From an uncultured Duncaniella sp. (GTDB taxonomy: Bacteria > Bacteroidota > Bacteroidia > Bacteroidales > Muribaculaceae): a stretch of 64,000 bases of DNA. The DNA lies in contig NZ_CAJTQC010000014.1 in NCBI RefSeq assembly GCF_910578445.1, positions 6,543 through 70,542 on the forward strand, in the 5' to 3' direction. The notes below the pieces were generated by a model. That model was given only the letters and a program-made list of their open reading frames with translations. It made no database searches and was not told the DNA's origin. Positions 35,604-44,692 of this stretch are shown in pieces. The stretch's first letter is position 1. Every line of letters begins with the position of its first letter. The position numbers were made by a program, and so were the translations under genes.

Positions 35604-36170
35604 CTAAATCTTACCGACAAGATCAATGCCGGGTTTGAGGGTTTCTTTGCCGGGTTTCCAGCGAGCGGGACAGACTTGATCGCCGTGTTCGGCTACAAAC
35701 TGCGCGGCTTCGAGCTTACGGAGAAGCTCCTCGGCATTACGTCCGATGCCGTTGTCCTGAATTTCGGCAATCTTGATTTTACCTTCAGGATTGATGACAA
35801 ATGTGCCTCGGTAAGACATAAAGTCATCCGAGTTGAGCACACCGAAATATTCGGAAAGCACGCCCGTCTTGTCGGCGAGCATCGGGAATTTCACTTTCTT
35901 GATTGAATCACTCGCATCGTGCCATGCCTTATGTGTAAACTGGCTGTCGGTGCTGACGCTATAGACCTCCGCTCCGAGTTCCTTGAATTTTTCATAGTTA
36001 TCGGCCATATCAACCAACTCGGTCGGACAAACAAACGTGAAATCTGCCGGATAGAAAAACAGGATTGACCATTTGCCCTTGAGGTCAGCATCGGTCACTT
36101 TCTTAAAATTTCCGTCGACAAAAGCTTCGACGGAAAATTGAGGGAGTTCTTGATTAATGATTGTCTGCAT
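35604..36170 (-). CDS. ahpC: Alkyl hydroperoxide reductase subunit C (peroxiredoxin)
   Basis: Two-Cys peroxiredoxin of 188 residues that reduces hydrogen peroxide and organic peroxides. The ATG at 36170 gives MQTIINQELPQF; an upstream in-frame extension of 20 residues is not AhpC-like and is rejected. Peroxidatic Cys48 lies in FYPADFTFVCPTEL and resolving Cys167 in HGDQVCPARWKPG. No ahpF reductase gene is adjacent, so the electron donor lies elsewhere. The upstream 400-base gap is shared with rprX and contains no clear minus-strand promoter. Confidence 0.95.
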   Translation of the reverse strand: MQTIINQELPQFSVEAFVDGNFKKVTDADLKGKWSILFFYPADFTFVCPTELVDMADNYEKFKELGAEVYSVSTDSQFTHKAWHDASDSIKKVKFPMLADKTGVLSEYFGVLNSDDFMSYRGTFVINPEGKIKIAEIQDNGIGRNAEELLRKLEAAQFVAEHGDQVCPARWKPGKETLKPGIDLVGKI

Positions 36171-36583
36171 AATCGGTATTTGTTTTTTAGTAGAATAAAC
36201 GAAGGCTTCAAAAGCCCTACCCAACGGCAACCACGCAACCTTGTGACAGCCGTTGAATCATCGTATGAAGAAACAAAAGCCTCACAAAAATGGTTCGATT
36301 TTCACCGGATTTACCTTTTCACTTAATTTTATCGCAACTTAAAGTATTATAAATAGTTAAAAGCTATCATTTAGCTATAATAATGTATAGATTATAGAAA
36401 ACTTCATTGTTTTATTCACATTTTTATGTTAATTTTGACGCGAAATGTTAACGCGATTGAAACTTGTTTGAAAAAATTCACAACAATTATACATTGCAAT
36501 TGTTAACATATTAAATATCCACACAAATCTCCAAGTGAAAGTCCGTTCGCGGATGACACACCTACATATATTTAAAAGAGAGA
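36171..36583. promoter_or_regulatory. Divergent ahpC / rprX intergenic region with rprXY promoter
   Basis: A 413-base AT-rich gap without a gene. Plus-strand promoter: TTG (36407-36409), 20-base spacer, TAATTTTG (36430-36437), giving a leader of about 140 bases before rprX. A small inverted repeat AGCTA / TAGCT (36362-36366 and 36372-36376) lies upstream of it. No minus-strand consensus was found. Confidence 0.5.
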
Positions 36584-38080
36584 ATGAAAAAGTCAACTAT
36601 CTGGTTTCTGACCATCATAATGGCGCTAACTTTCATCGGACTGCTCTATATACAGATAATGTATATGAACAACATGAAGAAAATGCGTGACGACCAGTTT
36701 GCGGAGGGCGTGAAACGCTCCCTCTATGCCGTCAGCACCCGCCTTGAACAGGATGAGACCAAACATTTTCTTGAAGAAGACATCGCTTCGATGGAGACCC
36801 AGTTCTATCCGCGCACAAATGCCGACGGAACTGTCGATATGAACTATAACTTCACCACTTACGACGGGACAAACTATGACCTCACGCTTAAAGGAAGCAA
36901 CGACAAGCCCAAAGGCAACAGTTCGATGCGCGAAATCATGCGCGGGAAATATCTATATCAGAAAGGATTGCTCGACGAAGTAATTTTCAACATCATCACC
37001 CAATCCAGCAACCGTCCGATAAGCGAACGCGCCGACTCGGCCGAAGTCAACAGCTACCTGCGTTCAGAACTCGACAACAACGGGCTTACTCTCCCCTTTG
37101 AATTCGCCGTAGTCAACCGTGTCGGAGGGATAGTCTACCGTTCGGGAGGATACCATCCAACCCTGAGCGATGAGAATTCGATGTTCATACAGACACTCTT
37201 TCCAAACGACCCGAAAAACAAAATGTATTATCTCAAAGTCTACTTCCCGACAAAGAGTGACTATATTTTCGGGTCGATACGCTTCATGATACCGTCGTTT
37301 ATCTTCACGTTCATACTGCTTGTGACATTCCTCTGCACGATTATCCTCGCATTCAGGCAGAAAAAACTCACCGAGATGAAAAACGACTTCATCAACAACA
37401 TGACCCACGAGTTCAAGACCCCAATCTCGACCATATCACTCGCGGCACAGATGCTCAACGACGGGGCCGTGCTGAAATCTCCGGCCATGCTCTCACACAT
37501 ATCCACGGTGATTAACGACGAGACAAAACGTCTGCGTTTCCAAGTGGAAAAAGTGTTACAGATGTCAATGTTTGAACGCCAGAAAGCCACATTGCGCCTG
37601 CAACATGTCGATGCAAACGTCCTGATTGCAAATATCACCTCGACGTTCAAGCTCAAAGTAGAGAAATATGGCGGAAAAATCGATGCGGTGCTTGACGCCG
37701 AGGAATCAACCGTCAATGTCGATGAAATGCACTTCACAAATGTGATTTTCAATCTACTCGACAATGCAGTCAAATATCGCCGTGAAGATGTCCCACTCAG
37801 ACTGACGGTCAGCACGCGCGATGTAAGCGTCCACAACAACGAACGCATAGCCATAACCATCAGCGACAATGGCATAGGCATGAAGCGTGAGGACTTGAAA
37901 AAAATATTCGAAAAATTCTATCGCGTATCCACCGGCAACCGCCACGACGTGAAAGGCTTCGGCCTCGGACTTGCGTATGTCAAGAAAATGGTCGGAGAAC
38001 TCGGCGGAGAAATCAACGTGGAAAGCGAACTCAATGTAGGAACAAAATTTATAATAACATTACCAATAACTAAAAACTAA
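36584..38080 (+). CDS. rprX: Sensor histidine kinase RprX-like
   Basis: Membrane histidine kinase, 498 residues, resembling RprX of Bacteroides fragilis. The N-terminal membrane segment is IWFLTIIMALTFIGLLYIQI (about 5-24); a second lies near 228-250 (PSFIFTFILLVTFLCTIIL). The intervening periplasmic domain of about 200 residues would be the sensor. The dimerisation helix has His275 in NNMTHEFKTPIS. The ATPase contains NLLDNAVKYR, SDNGIGM and GFGLGLAYVKKM. It is followed by rprY after 6 bases. The pair is known to respond to envelope and stress conditions; the signal here is inferred only by similarity. Confidence 0.88.
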   Translation: MKKSTIWFLTIIMALTFIGLLYIQIMYMNNMKKMRDDQFAEGVKRSLYAVSTRLEQDETKHFLEEDIASMETQFYPRTNADGTVDMNYNFTTYDGTNYDLTLKGSNDKPKGNSSMREIMRGKYLYQKGLLDEVIFNIITQSSNRPISERADSAEVNSYLRSELDNNGLTLPFEFAVVNRVGGIVYRSGGYHPTLSDENSMFIQTLFPNDPKNKMYYLKVYFPTKSDYIFGSIRFMIPSFIFTFILLVTFLCTIILAFRQKKLTEMKNDFINNMTHEFKTPISTISLAAQMLNDGAVLKSPAMLSHISTVINDETKRLRFQVEKVLQMSMFERQKATLRLQHVDANVLIANITSTFKLKVEKYGGKIDAVLDAEESTVNVDEMHFTNVIFNLLDNAVKYRREDVPLRLTVSTRDVSVHNNERIAITISDNGIGMKREDLKKIFEKFYRVSTGNRHDVKGFGLGLAYVKKMVGELGGEINVESELNVGTKFIITLPITKN

Positions 38081-38086
38081 AGAACT

Positions 38087-38794
38087 ATGGAAGAACGTTT
38101 GCGCATACTACTTTGCGAGGACGACGAGAACCTCGGCATGCTCCTTAGAGAATATCTTCAGGCCAAAGGGTTCAACGCCGATCTGTTCGCAGACGGGGAA
38201 AGCGGCTACAAAGCATTCCTCAAGGGGAAATATGACCTCTGCGTCCTTGACGTGATGATGCCCAAAAAAGACGGTTTCGCACTCGCTCAGGAAATAAGAA
38301 CCGTAAACTCTGAAGTACCCATCATTTTCCTCACTGCAAAGTCAATCAAGGAAGACATCCTCGAAGGATTCAAGATCGGTGCTGACGACTATATCACCAA
38401 ACCGTTCTCGATGGAGGAACTCGTGTTCCGTATCGAAGCCATCCTCCGCCGTGTCAAAGGGAAGAAAGGTAAAGAAATCACCATGTACAAGATCGGTAAG
38501 TTCACTTTCGACACCCAGAAACAGGTGCTCCTCATCGACGACAAAGTGACCAAGCTCACCACCAAGGAATCGGAACTCCTGAGCCTACTCTGCGCCCATG
38601 TCAACGAGATTCTCGAACGCAACTTCGCGCTCAAGACAATCTGGATTGACGACAACTATTTCAATGCCCGTTCAATGGACGTCTACATCACCAAACTCCG
38701 CAAGCACCTCAAAGATGACCCGTCCATCGAAATCATCAACATCCACGGCAAGGGCTACAAGCTGATTGCTCCTGAACTCGAATCGTCAAACTAA
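38087..38794 (+). CDS. rprY: Response regulator RprY-like (OmpR/PhoB family)
   Basis: DNA-binding response regulator of 235 residues. Receiver domain 1-120: acidic residues EDDEN at 11-15, phospho-acceptor Asp55 in CVLDVMMPKKDG, and the conserved Lys in DDYITKPF. The winged-helix domain (about 130-232) shows LTTKESELLSLLCAH and ends SIEIINIHGKGYKLI, typical of OmpR. Cotranscribed with rprX. A GC-rich hairpin follows. Confidence 0.92.
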   Translation: MEERLRILLCEDDENLGMLLREYLQAKGFNADLFADGESGYKAFLKGKYDLCVLDVMMPKKDGFALAQEIRTVNSEVPIIFLTAKSIKEDILEGFKIGADDYITKPFSMEELVFRIEAILRRVKGKKGKEITMYKIGKFTFDTQKQVLLIDDKVTKLTTKESELLSLLCAHVNEILERNFALKTIWIDDNYFNARSMDVYITKLRKHLKDDPSIEIINIHGKGYKLIAPELESSN

Positions 38795-38847
38795 TCAATT
38801 TCTATTGATTGTGTCAGGGCGATAGCAGCCCTGAACAATGTCATTTA

Positions 38848-38882
38848 CCGGCCCGGTGCACCACATCAACGCACCGGGCCGG
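38848..38882 (+). terminator. GC-rich hairpin after rprY
   Basis: Twelve-bp perfect stem CCGGCCCGGTGC / GCACCGGGCCGG with an 11-base loop. It is followed by ATAATTTA, not a full T-run. Confidence 0.65.
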
Positions 38883-38914
38883 ATAATTTAACCAGCTACC
38901 ACACACATCACACA

Positions 38915-39958
38915 ATGTCTATGAAACTACACTCTCTGCGCACAGTTCTGAGCCTTTTGCTGCTGAGCATAACACTGCAGGCGTTTCCCGGAACATCCGA
39001 CGGATGGAAACCGGACATCCTTGGCGACGGCTACGAAATGCGACAGGTCAATCATCCGGCCGACTATACAGGCGAGGCTGTCTCTACAATAATCCGCAAA
39101 CTTTGTCCCGACGTATCGATTGACAGCACGCGCACACATCGCGGAGTGCTCTATGTCCACGGATTTAACGATTATTTTTTTCAGGCCGAAATGGGCAACC
39201 GTTTCGTCAATCACGGCTATGACTTCTATGCAGTCGATCTCAGGCGCTACGGACGCTCAATCACCAACGGTCAACGGAATTTTGATGTCCGCGACCTCAG
39301 CGATTATTTCCCCGACATAGATTCGGCACTCGTCTCAATGAGCCGTAACGGTCTTTCTGAAATCATACTCATCGGACACTCAACAGGAGGATTAATTTCA
39401 GCATATTTTGAAAGCCGCTGCCATCCAAAGGATATCAAAGCGCTCATTCTCAACAGTCCTTTCCTTGACTGGAATCTCGGATGGAAAGAAAAAATGATAC
39501 CTGCCGTATGCCTGCTCGGTAAATTATTCCTCGATTTTAAAATCAGTCAGGGAAAATCGACAGCCTATGCCGAAAGTCTGCTCAAAGAGCATCATGGTGA
39601 ATGGAACTATCGCACAGACTGGAAATTCACCCAGTCGCCACCCGTAACCGCCGGATGGGTGCGAGCAATCACCAAAGCCCAGAAAGGTCTTCGCAACGGC
39701 AAAGCCGACATCCGGATTCCTATCCTGCTACTCTACTCGTCAAGAAGTGTCAATGGCGCGGAATGGACTCCCGAACACAACCGTGCAGACGGTGTGCTCG
39801 ATGTAAACGACATCAAAAAATACGGCCGACAACTCGGGCCTGATGTCACATGTGCGCGCGTCGATGGAGGACTCCACGACCTCGTCCTTTCAGCACCCGA
39901 AGTGAGAGAACCGCTATACCGCTACATTTTCAACTGGCTCGCCCGAAACGGGTTGTAA
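38915..39958 (+). CDS. Secreted alpha/beta hydrolase (lysophospholipase-like)
   Basis: A 347-residue alpha/beta-fold hydrolase with an N-terminal signal region (SLRTVLSLLLLSITLQAFP, about 6-24). The nucleophile is Ser156 in LIGHSTGG; the oxyanion region YVHGFNDYF, catalytic Asp near DVLDVNDIKKYG or in LLLYSSRS-proximal residues, and His in GGLHDLVLS complete the likely triad. The FYAVDLRRYGRS motif is typical of monoacylglycerol-lipase/lysophospholipase proteins (hydrolase_4). The substrate is unknown. A hairpin overlaps its stop codon (39943-39968, CCGAAAC...GTTTCGG) and may end transcription ahead of ssrA. Confidence 0.82.
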   Translation: MSMKLHSLRTVLSLLLLSITLQAFPGTSDGWKPDILGDGYEMRQVNHPADYTGEAVSTIIRKLCPDVSIDSTRTHRGVLYVHGFNDYFFQAEMGNRFVNHGYDFYAVDLRRYGRSITNGQRNFDVRDLSDYFPDIDSALVSMSRNGLSEIILIGHSTGGLISAYFESRCHPKDIKALILNSPFLDWNLGWKEKMIPAVCLLGKLFLDFKISQGKSTAYAESLLKEHHGEWNYRTDWKFTQSPPVTAGWVRAITKAQKGLRNGKADIRIPILLLYSSRSVNGAEWTPEHNRADGVLDVNDIKKYGRQLGPDVTCARVDGGLHDLVLSAPEVREPLYRYIFNWLARNGL

Positions 39959-40009
39959 CCTGTTTCGGAGGTTCAAGAGTTAATTATAGTTAATAATTCA
40001 CTCTTTTAT

Positions 40010-40040
40010 TTTGAAGACATAATTATAATCAGTAATTTTG
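40010..40040 (+). promoter_or_regulatory. Promoter of ssrA
   Basis: TTTG (40010-40013), a 19-base spacer, and TAATTTTG (40033-40040). It lies about 30 bases before the mature tmRNA 5' end. Confidence 0.65.
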
Positions 40041-40069
40041 CAAACTATTACACACCAATCCAAATTTAC

Positions 40070-40468
40070 GGGGCTGACCGGTATTGACAGCGTGTAGAGG
40101 TGGTGAGTAAGCATGCAGAGCAATGATGGCTACGCTCTTAAATCAGGGACATCAAAATTTCAAATGGCGAAAACAACTACGCTCTCGCTGCTTAATCGAA
40201 GTACAGTAGATTAACTTTATTTCCGCAACAGTTGCGGAAACGAGACATCACCCGATTGTCCTTTTTCCGAGACGGATCGAACAGGTGGTGCAGGTAAATC
40301 GGAAATATGGCGATGAAAGCCTCGCGACTCGCCGAGACACTTAGAGGATAAGGTAGAGATTGGTGGTTTCTTGCCTGTCTCCACTCGAAAACCAAGTAGA
40401 AACTAAGCATGTAGAAAGCTCATTAGTTCCACGTTTGGACGAGGGTTCAAATCCCTCCAGTTCCACTT
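40070..40468 (+). ncRNA. ssrA: Transfer-messenger RNA (tmRNA)
   Basis: Rescues stalled ribosomes and tags the stuck peptide for proteolysis. The 5' end GGGGCTG pairs with CAGTTCC (40458-40464) as the acceptor stem, and GGGTTCAAATCCC forms the T arm. The tag reading frame is GGC GAA AAC AAC TAC GCT CTC GCT GCT TAA at 40166-40195, encoding GENNYALAA. A CCA end is not encoded. The mobile element begins immediately downstream, and tmRNA 3' ends are common attachment sites. The 3' boundary is approximate by 2-3 bases. Confidence 0.95.
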
Positions 40469-40504
40469 GCTACTACGGACACTCAGTAGATTAAATCAGA
40501 CAAA

Positions 40505-40536
40505 CCGCAGACTATCAATTAGTTCTGCGGTTTTTT
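40505..40536 (+). terminator. Intrinsic terminator after ssrA
   Basis: CCGCAGA (40505-40511) pairs with TCTGCGG (40524-40530), then TTTTTT. Confidence 0.88.
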
Positions 40537-40601
40537 CGTGTCTAATCCTTTCGATTCAGGACCGAAATCAGACCAAGAAAAGACCGTTACAGACATAGTT
40601 T

Positions 40602-40657
40602 CGTTACTAACTCGTTACTAAAATTTTGGAAAATGAAATAGTAACGATTTAGTAACG
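40602..40657. repeat. Paired CGTTACTAA repeats (candidate integrase or excisionase binding sites)
   Basis: CGTTACTAA occurs at 40602-40610 and 40613-40621. Its reverse complement (T)TAGTAACG occurs at 40639-40646 and 40649-40657. Within each pair the copies are about one helical turn (10-11 bp) apart, and the pairs face each other across 17 bases. A half copy CGTTAC is at 40585-40590. The position between ssrA and the integrase suits recombinase arm sites or an operator of int. Confidence 0.5.
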
Positions 40658-40974
40658 ATTACCACGATAAGATTTTAATATACACATAGTTACAAAGACG
40701 CAACTTAGTCGTAAGTCGGAAAATATCGGACATCAAACAGGTCTAATCCAACACTAAATCCGACTATAACTGCTACTATTTCAATCGAGTATTGCTGCCA
40801 CCTATCAGACAAGATTGGCTTGTGTTAATAAATATCGTTGTGAATCAACGAATTATCTTGTCCGATATACGTCTTTTTGTTTCTGAAAAGCGACCAATCC
40901 CACTAATTGTTTAACTCGTTTTCATATCGAAGCCGGTCAAACGGCAAAGATTGATAACACAACTCTTAGAAAGG

Positions 40975-42195
40975 ATGAAAAAGAACACATTCAAAGTCTT
41001 GTTCTACATCCGTGGTAATCAAATCAACAAGGAGGGAAAGGCTCCCATCATGATACGAATTACCATTGACGGAGAGGTAGAGCAGCTCAACTCGAAGCTC
41101 ACCATCGAGCCTCAGCTATGGGATGTCGCAGCATCCAAAGCAAAGGGTCGGTCAGCCAAAATACTTGAACTTAACAGTCGCCTGAATGACATTCAAGTGA
41201 TAATGAAAGATCACTACTATGATATTCAGCGTCGTCATGGCTATGTTACCGCAGAGATGGTGAAAAACGCCTATATGGGTATTACAGCCCGCGAAGAATC
41301 ATTGCTGAAACTTTACGAACAGCATCTTGAAGACACCAAAAAACTTGTGGGATTAAGCAAGGCGGATCCCACCTATCAGAAATACGAGCGTATGTACCGC
41401 CGTGTGGTGGAGTTCATGAAGATGAAATACAACATCACGGATATTCCGCTCCGTGAAATAAAACTATCCTTCATCACCGATCTGGAATTTTTCCTGCGCA
41501 CGGAATACAAGTACAGCCAAAACACTACCTACAAGTGTATGAAATTCTTCAAGCAGGTAATTAACAAAGCTATCCGCGCAGGACTGATTTTTGTAGATCC
41601 GTTCAACGGCTACAAAATCTCAACAGAGCGTGTTGACCGAGGTTTTCTCACCGAAGATGAACTTGAGAAAATGATGTCAAAGAATTTCGCTTCCGCACGG
41701 CTCAATCAGGTACGCGACATTTTCATCTTCGCCTGCTTCACCGGATTGGCATATATCGACCTCGCCCACCTTCGTGTTGACAACATTCAAAAGATGTTTG
41801 ACGGTCGCTGGTGGATTGTGACCCACCGACAAAAGACCAATACAAAGGTAATGGTGCCACTGCTGCCGCCTGCGATGAAGATACTCAAAAAGTATGAGGG
41901 AGAGTTTACCGATGGGAAACTGCTACCTATCATCACTAACCAGAAGCTCAACTGCTATCTGAAGGAGATTGCCGATATATGCGGCATCAACAAGAACATA
42001 ACTTTCCATCTGGCGAGGCACACATTCGCAACGACCATGACACTCGGGAAGGGTGTGCCAATCGAATCTGTGTCGAAGATGCTGGGCCATACCAACATTC
42101 AGACGACACAAATCTACGCCAGAATCACAAACGACAAAATCAGTAAGGATATGGAGATTTTATCTCACAATCTCGGAGTTTTAGATTTTAATTGA
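40975..42195 (+). CDS. Tyrosine recombinase (IntDOT-like integrase)
   Basis: Integrase of the element, 406 residues from the ATG at 40975, which follows AGAAAGG. An N-terminal Arm-DNA-binding region (about 1-90), a SAM-like core-binding domain (about 100-205), and the catalytic domain follow. Catalytic residues seen: His345 and Arg348 in HLARHTF, His372 in GHTNIQ, nucleophile Tyr381 in QIYARI. The usual first catalytic Arg is replaced by Ala259 (CFTGLAYIDL). CTnDOT integrase also lacks this arginine, as I recall, so the change need not abolish activity. It has its own terminator. Its position next to ssrA supports tmRNA 3'-end integration. Confidence 0.92.
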   Translation: MKKNTFKVLFYIRGNQINKEGKAPIMIRITIDGEVEQLNSKLTIEPQLWDVAASKAKGRSAKILELNSRLNDIQVIMKDHYYDIQRRHGYVTAEMVKNAYMGITAREESLLKLYEQHLEDTKKLVGLSKADPTYQKYERMYRRVVEFMKMKYNITDIPLREIKLSFITDLEFFLRTEYKYSQNTTYKCMKFFKQVINKAIRAGLIFVDPFNGYKISTERVDRGFLTEDELEKMMSKNFASARLNQVRDIFIFACFTGLAYIDLAHLRVDNIQKMFDGRWWIVTHRQKTNTKVMVPLLPPAMKILKKYEGEFTDGKLLPIITNQKLNCYLKEIADICGINKNITFHLARHTFATTMTLGKGVPIESVSKMLGHTNIQTTQIYARITNDKISKDMEILSHNLGVLDFN

Positions 42196-42214
42196 TATAC
42201 AGGCTAACTATCTG

Positions 42215-42260
42215 ACAAAGTGCTGGCTATATATCAATGGCCGGCACTTTGTGTCTTTTT
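42215..42260 (+). terminator. Intrinsic terminator after the integrase
   Basis: ACAAAGTGC-t-GGC (42215-42227) pairs with GCC-g-GCACTTTGT (42240-42252), followed by CTTTTT. It isolates int from the downstream genes. Confidence 0.88.
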
Positions 42261-42286
42261 GAAAATGTTAACGCAGGTTAAAGTCG

Positions 42287-42298
42287 TGGAATATTCCA
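42287..42298. promoter_or_regulatory. Palindrome upstream of the HTH pair
   Basis: Perfect 12-bp palindrome TGGAATATTCCA, about 65 bases before the first small regulator. Candidate binding site for one of these helix-turn-helix proteins. Confidence 0.3.
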
Positions 42299-42363
42299 TG
42301 GAACGTCCCGAATGAGCCTTTGCGCGATTGCCGAACTTTGCAAGCGTAACACTAAATCCAAAA

Positions 42364-42729
42364 ATGATTATGGAAATAACTCTTGAAACGCTTCACGATA
42401 ATCAAGAAGCTCTCCGGGAACTTGTTTCTTCGGTTCTCACCCTTCTTAATAAAGAGAAAGGGAAAACAGGTCGGCAGAAAGAAGAAAAGGACAATCAGCC
42501 GACCATGCCACCAATCCCCAATTCGGTAGCGGCAGCATTGCTCCGGATTTCAACGCGCCAATTACAGCGCATAAGAAAGCAGTACAATCTGAAATGGCTC
42601 AAACGCGGACGCGAGGTGCTGTACTTTCTTGGCCCACTTATCGAAGCCATCAACGTGTATCATCTTCCGTGGGATCCTGACGTGTTTGATAAAATCCGAA
42701 CAAACTACAAAAACCGTCCGCGCTTATGA
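42364..42729 (+). CDS. Small helix-turn-helix protein (excisionase-like)
   Basis: A 121-residue protein, probably cytoplasmic. The first half is a charged helix (EITLETLHDNQEALRELVSSV) and a Lys/Glu-rich linker. The second half carries a helix-turn-helix of the MerR/excisionase type: VAAALLRISTRQLQRIRKQYN, then a wing with KRGREVLYF. Such genes follow int in many Bacteroidales elements and act as recombination directionality factors or transcription activators (inference). The ATG at 42364 is chosen; a second lies at 42370. The stop overlaps the next gene by 4 bases (ATGA), so the two are coupled. Confidence 0.72.
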   Translation: MIMEITLETLHDNQEALRELVSSVLTLLNKEKGKTGRQKEEKDNQPTMPPIPNSVAAALLRISTRQLQRIRKQYNLKWLKRGREVLYFLGPLIEAINVYHLPWDPDVFDKIRTNYKNRPRL

Positions 42730-43019
42730 ATGCCTACGAACTGAAACAGGTGTCGGCGATGATAAAGAGCCTTGAAAACACCTTTATGGAGCGTCTTCGC
42801 CAAATGGAACGGTCATATCTTGATGCTCTGAAAGGCTTCGGCATCATTGACGATGAGAAGATGTGGACTGAAAAGCAGGTTTGCGAAAAGTACAGCATCG
42901 ACCGCAAGACGATGTATAATTACCGCAAAATGGAACTGATTCCATTCACCCGTAAGGGAGAGCGCGGCAAAATCTATTATCTGCCCGCAGATGTAAGGGC
43001 TTTCTTTGCTGACCTGTAA
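42726..43019 (+). CDS. Small helix-turn-helix protein
   Basis: A 97-residue protein translated from an ATGA overlap with the gene before it. The N-terminal part is a predicted coiled helix (LKQVSAMIKSLENTFMERLR). The C-terminal part is a helix-turn-helix: MWTEKQVCEKYSIDRKTMYNY, followed by a wing ending KGERGKIYYLPADV. This matches the second excisionase-like protein seen in CTnDOT-family elements. Together the pair likely controls excision. Confidence 0.72.
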   Translation: MNAYELKQVSAMIKSLENTFMERLRQMERSYLDALKGFGIIDDEKMWTEKQVCEKYSIDRKTMYNYRKMELIPFTRKGERGKIYYLPADVRAFFADL

Positions 43020-43108
43020 CCCGCATAAAATAAGCACACAACACACATACACCAAAATAACCGCACCGCCTGTCGGTGCAAAGTCAAACAACAAAATTCT
43101 TTATTTCT

Positions 43109-44533
43109 ATGGAACAAGACCAGACCCAAGAAAAAGATCAGGTGCTGATTGCCCGTGACAACGAAAGCGGGAAAATCGGTGCAGTGACCGGCATGAACGA
43201 TGACGGCACACCCAAGATGTCCGATGTAAAATCGGCCAAGCTCTCCGACCTTGTGAAATTCAACATCCGGCAGAATCCGCTGGAAGCCTTCATGTCGAAT
43301 TTCCTGCGTCAATGCAAGAATCCCTCGATGTTCAGCTTTTTCAAAGTTGACGCCGACAACTACGAAAAAGAGGCGCCGGTAATGGGCGAAATGCTCAAAG
43401 ACCCCGAAACGCACAAGTCGATGCTTGAAGACCGCGAGGTAAAACCGTCCGATGAAATCAGCGAAACCCAGAAGAACAAGCCCGTTGACGAAAGCAAGAT
43501 TGACTGGGCGGAGCTGAAAGAACGCTGGGGCGTTGACAAAGAACAGCTTGAAAAGTCGGGCGACCTGCGCGAAATGCTGTTCAACCGCAAATCAGCGCTT
43601 GTCACCATCACCACCGATGTGGGCGGCAAGGTTCAGCAGGTGGACGCACGCCTGTCGTTCCAGACCGATGAGCAGGGCAAAGTGAACCTCGTGCCCCATC
43701 TTATCCGCAAGTATCCCAATCTCAACGAGGAATACAACGGATACAAGTTCACCGACGAGGATAAGGAGAACCTGCGCACAACAGGCAACCTCGGAAAAGT
43801 CGTTGACCTTGTGGACAAATCCACCGGAGAGGTTATCCCGTCCTATGTCAGCATCGACCGCTACACCCATGAAATGTATCATTTTCCTGCCGCTACGCTT
43901 GAAATCAATGATACCATCGGAAAAACGAAACTCTCCAATCAGGAGATAGAATTTCTGAAAACCGGAATGGCTATCCCCAACAAGGAGATTATCGGCAAGA
44001 ACGGCAAGACCTACCATGCCACTCTCCAAGTGAGCGCAGAACGCCGCGGCGTGGAGTTTGTGCCCAAGCAGCGCACACAGAAGACCACGCAGAAAAATGA
44101 GAACAAGCAGGAGCAGAAAGCCGGTGATGGCGAAAAGACCGAAAAACGCTCCACATGGATAACCAAAGACGGCGGCATAAAGCGGCTGAAACAGTGGAAC
44201 AAGATTCCGCTTACCGAACAGCAGCAGAATGACTACGTTTCAGGCAATGTCGCCAAGCTCGACCAGATGGTTGACGACAAGGGAAAGCCCTGCACCGTGT
44301 ATCTCTATTTCAACAAAGAGAAACAGCGACCCGAAACATCGCTTGACGATCCCCGCCTCGCAACCAAAATCACACCGTCAAACGAAAGCAAGACACAGCT
44401 TGCGGTCAACAACGACGGTAAGACGCAGGAAGCGACAAAAGGCGTGAAAGAACCGCTCGACAAGGGTCAGACAGAACCCAAGAACGATGAGCAACAGAAA
44501 CAGCAGCGTAAGCCTAAAGGCCCGAAACTGTAA
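43109..44533 (+). CDS. DUF3945-type element protein
   Basis: A 474-residue protein of the DUF3945/DUF4099 type found in Bacteroidales mobile elements; function unknown. The ATG at 43109 gives MEQDQTQEKDQVLIARDNES. The region about 130-200 matches DUF4099 (SKIDWAELKERWGVDKEQLEK). The region about 205-340 matches DUF3945-like sequence (LVPHLIRKYPNLNEEYNGY, then SYVSIDRYTHEMYHFPA). The C-terminal 130 residues are Lys/Gln/Glu-rich and probably disordered. It precedes the topoisomerase-like gene, the usual order, suggesting a shared role in element DNA processing. Confidence 0.78.
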   Translation: MEQDQTQEKDQVLIARDNESGKIGAVTGMNDDGTPKMSDVKSAKLSDLVKFNIRQNPLEAFMSNFLRQCKNPSMFSFFKVDADNYEKEAPVMGEMLKDPETHKSMLEDREVKPSDEISETQKNKPVDESKIDWAELKERWGVDKEQLEKSGDLREMLFNRKSALVTITTDVGGKVQQVDARLSFQTDEQGKVNLVPHLIRKYPNLNEEYNGYKFTDEDKENLRTTGNLGKVVDLVDKSTGEVIPSYVSIDRYTHEMYHFPAATLEINDTIGKTKLSNQEIEFLKTGMAIPNKEIIGKNGKTYHATLQVSAERRGVEFVPKQRTQKTTQKNENKQEQKAGDGEKTEKRSTWITKDGGIKRLKQWNKIPLTEQQQNDYVSGNVAKLDQMVDDKGKPCTVYLYFNKEKQRPETSLDDPRLATKITPSNESKTQLAVNNDGKTQEATKGVKEPLDKGQTEPKNDEQQKQQRKPKGPKL

Positions 44534-44543
44534 CGCCACAACA

Positions 44544-44658
44544 CACCACTGAATCCACGTTGAAACAGACTGCGGTTTTCTGAACCGTATCCCTCCCAGT
44601 AAAGACGCAAGGAGGTCCGGAACTCCCTGCGCCTTACCTCACCACTGAATCCATCCAA
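44544..44658 (+). repeat. Repeated motif CCACTGAATCCA and hairpin between DUF3945 and topoisomerase-like genes
   Basis: CACCACTGAATCCA occurs at 44544-44557 and again at 44640-44654, where it extends to CCATCCAA. Between them is a hairpin (GCAAGGAG with CTCCCTGC, about 44605-44631) without a T-run. The same motif occurs before the DUF1896 gene (45935-45951). Confidence 0.45.
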
Positions 44659-44692
44659 GAATTACAAACCACCAAATTCATGTCAAACAAAT

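Larger units (their letters stand above)
40469..40974. promoter_or_regulatory. ssrA-integrase intergenic region
   Basis: About 500 bases with no gene. It holds the ssrA terminator (40505-40536) and the paired repeats (40602-40657). It probably contains the left attachment site. The remaining sequence up to the integrase start is AT-rich, and I found no good TAnnTTTG promoter for int. Confidence 0.4.

Noticed and set aside
36171..36230. Twenty extra residues before AhpC
   Set aside because: Not conserved-looking; the AhpC start MQTIINQEL fits the family length of about 188.
40032..40041. GTAATTTTGC as a CTnDOT-type attachment core
   Set aside because: It is the -7 box of ssrA and ssrA lies between it and the integrase, so it would not border the element.
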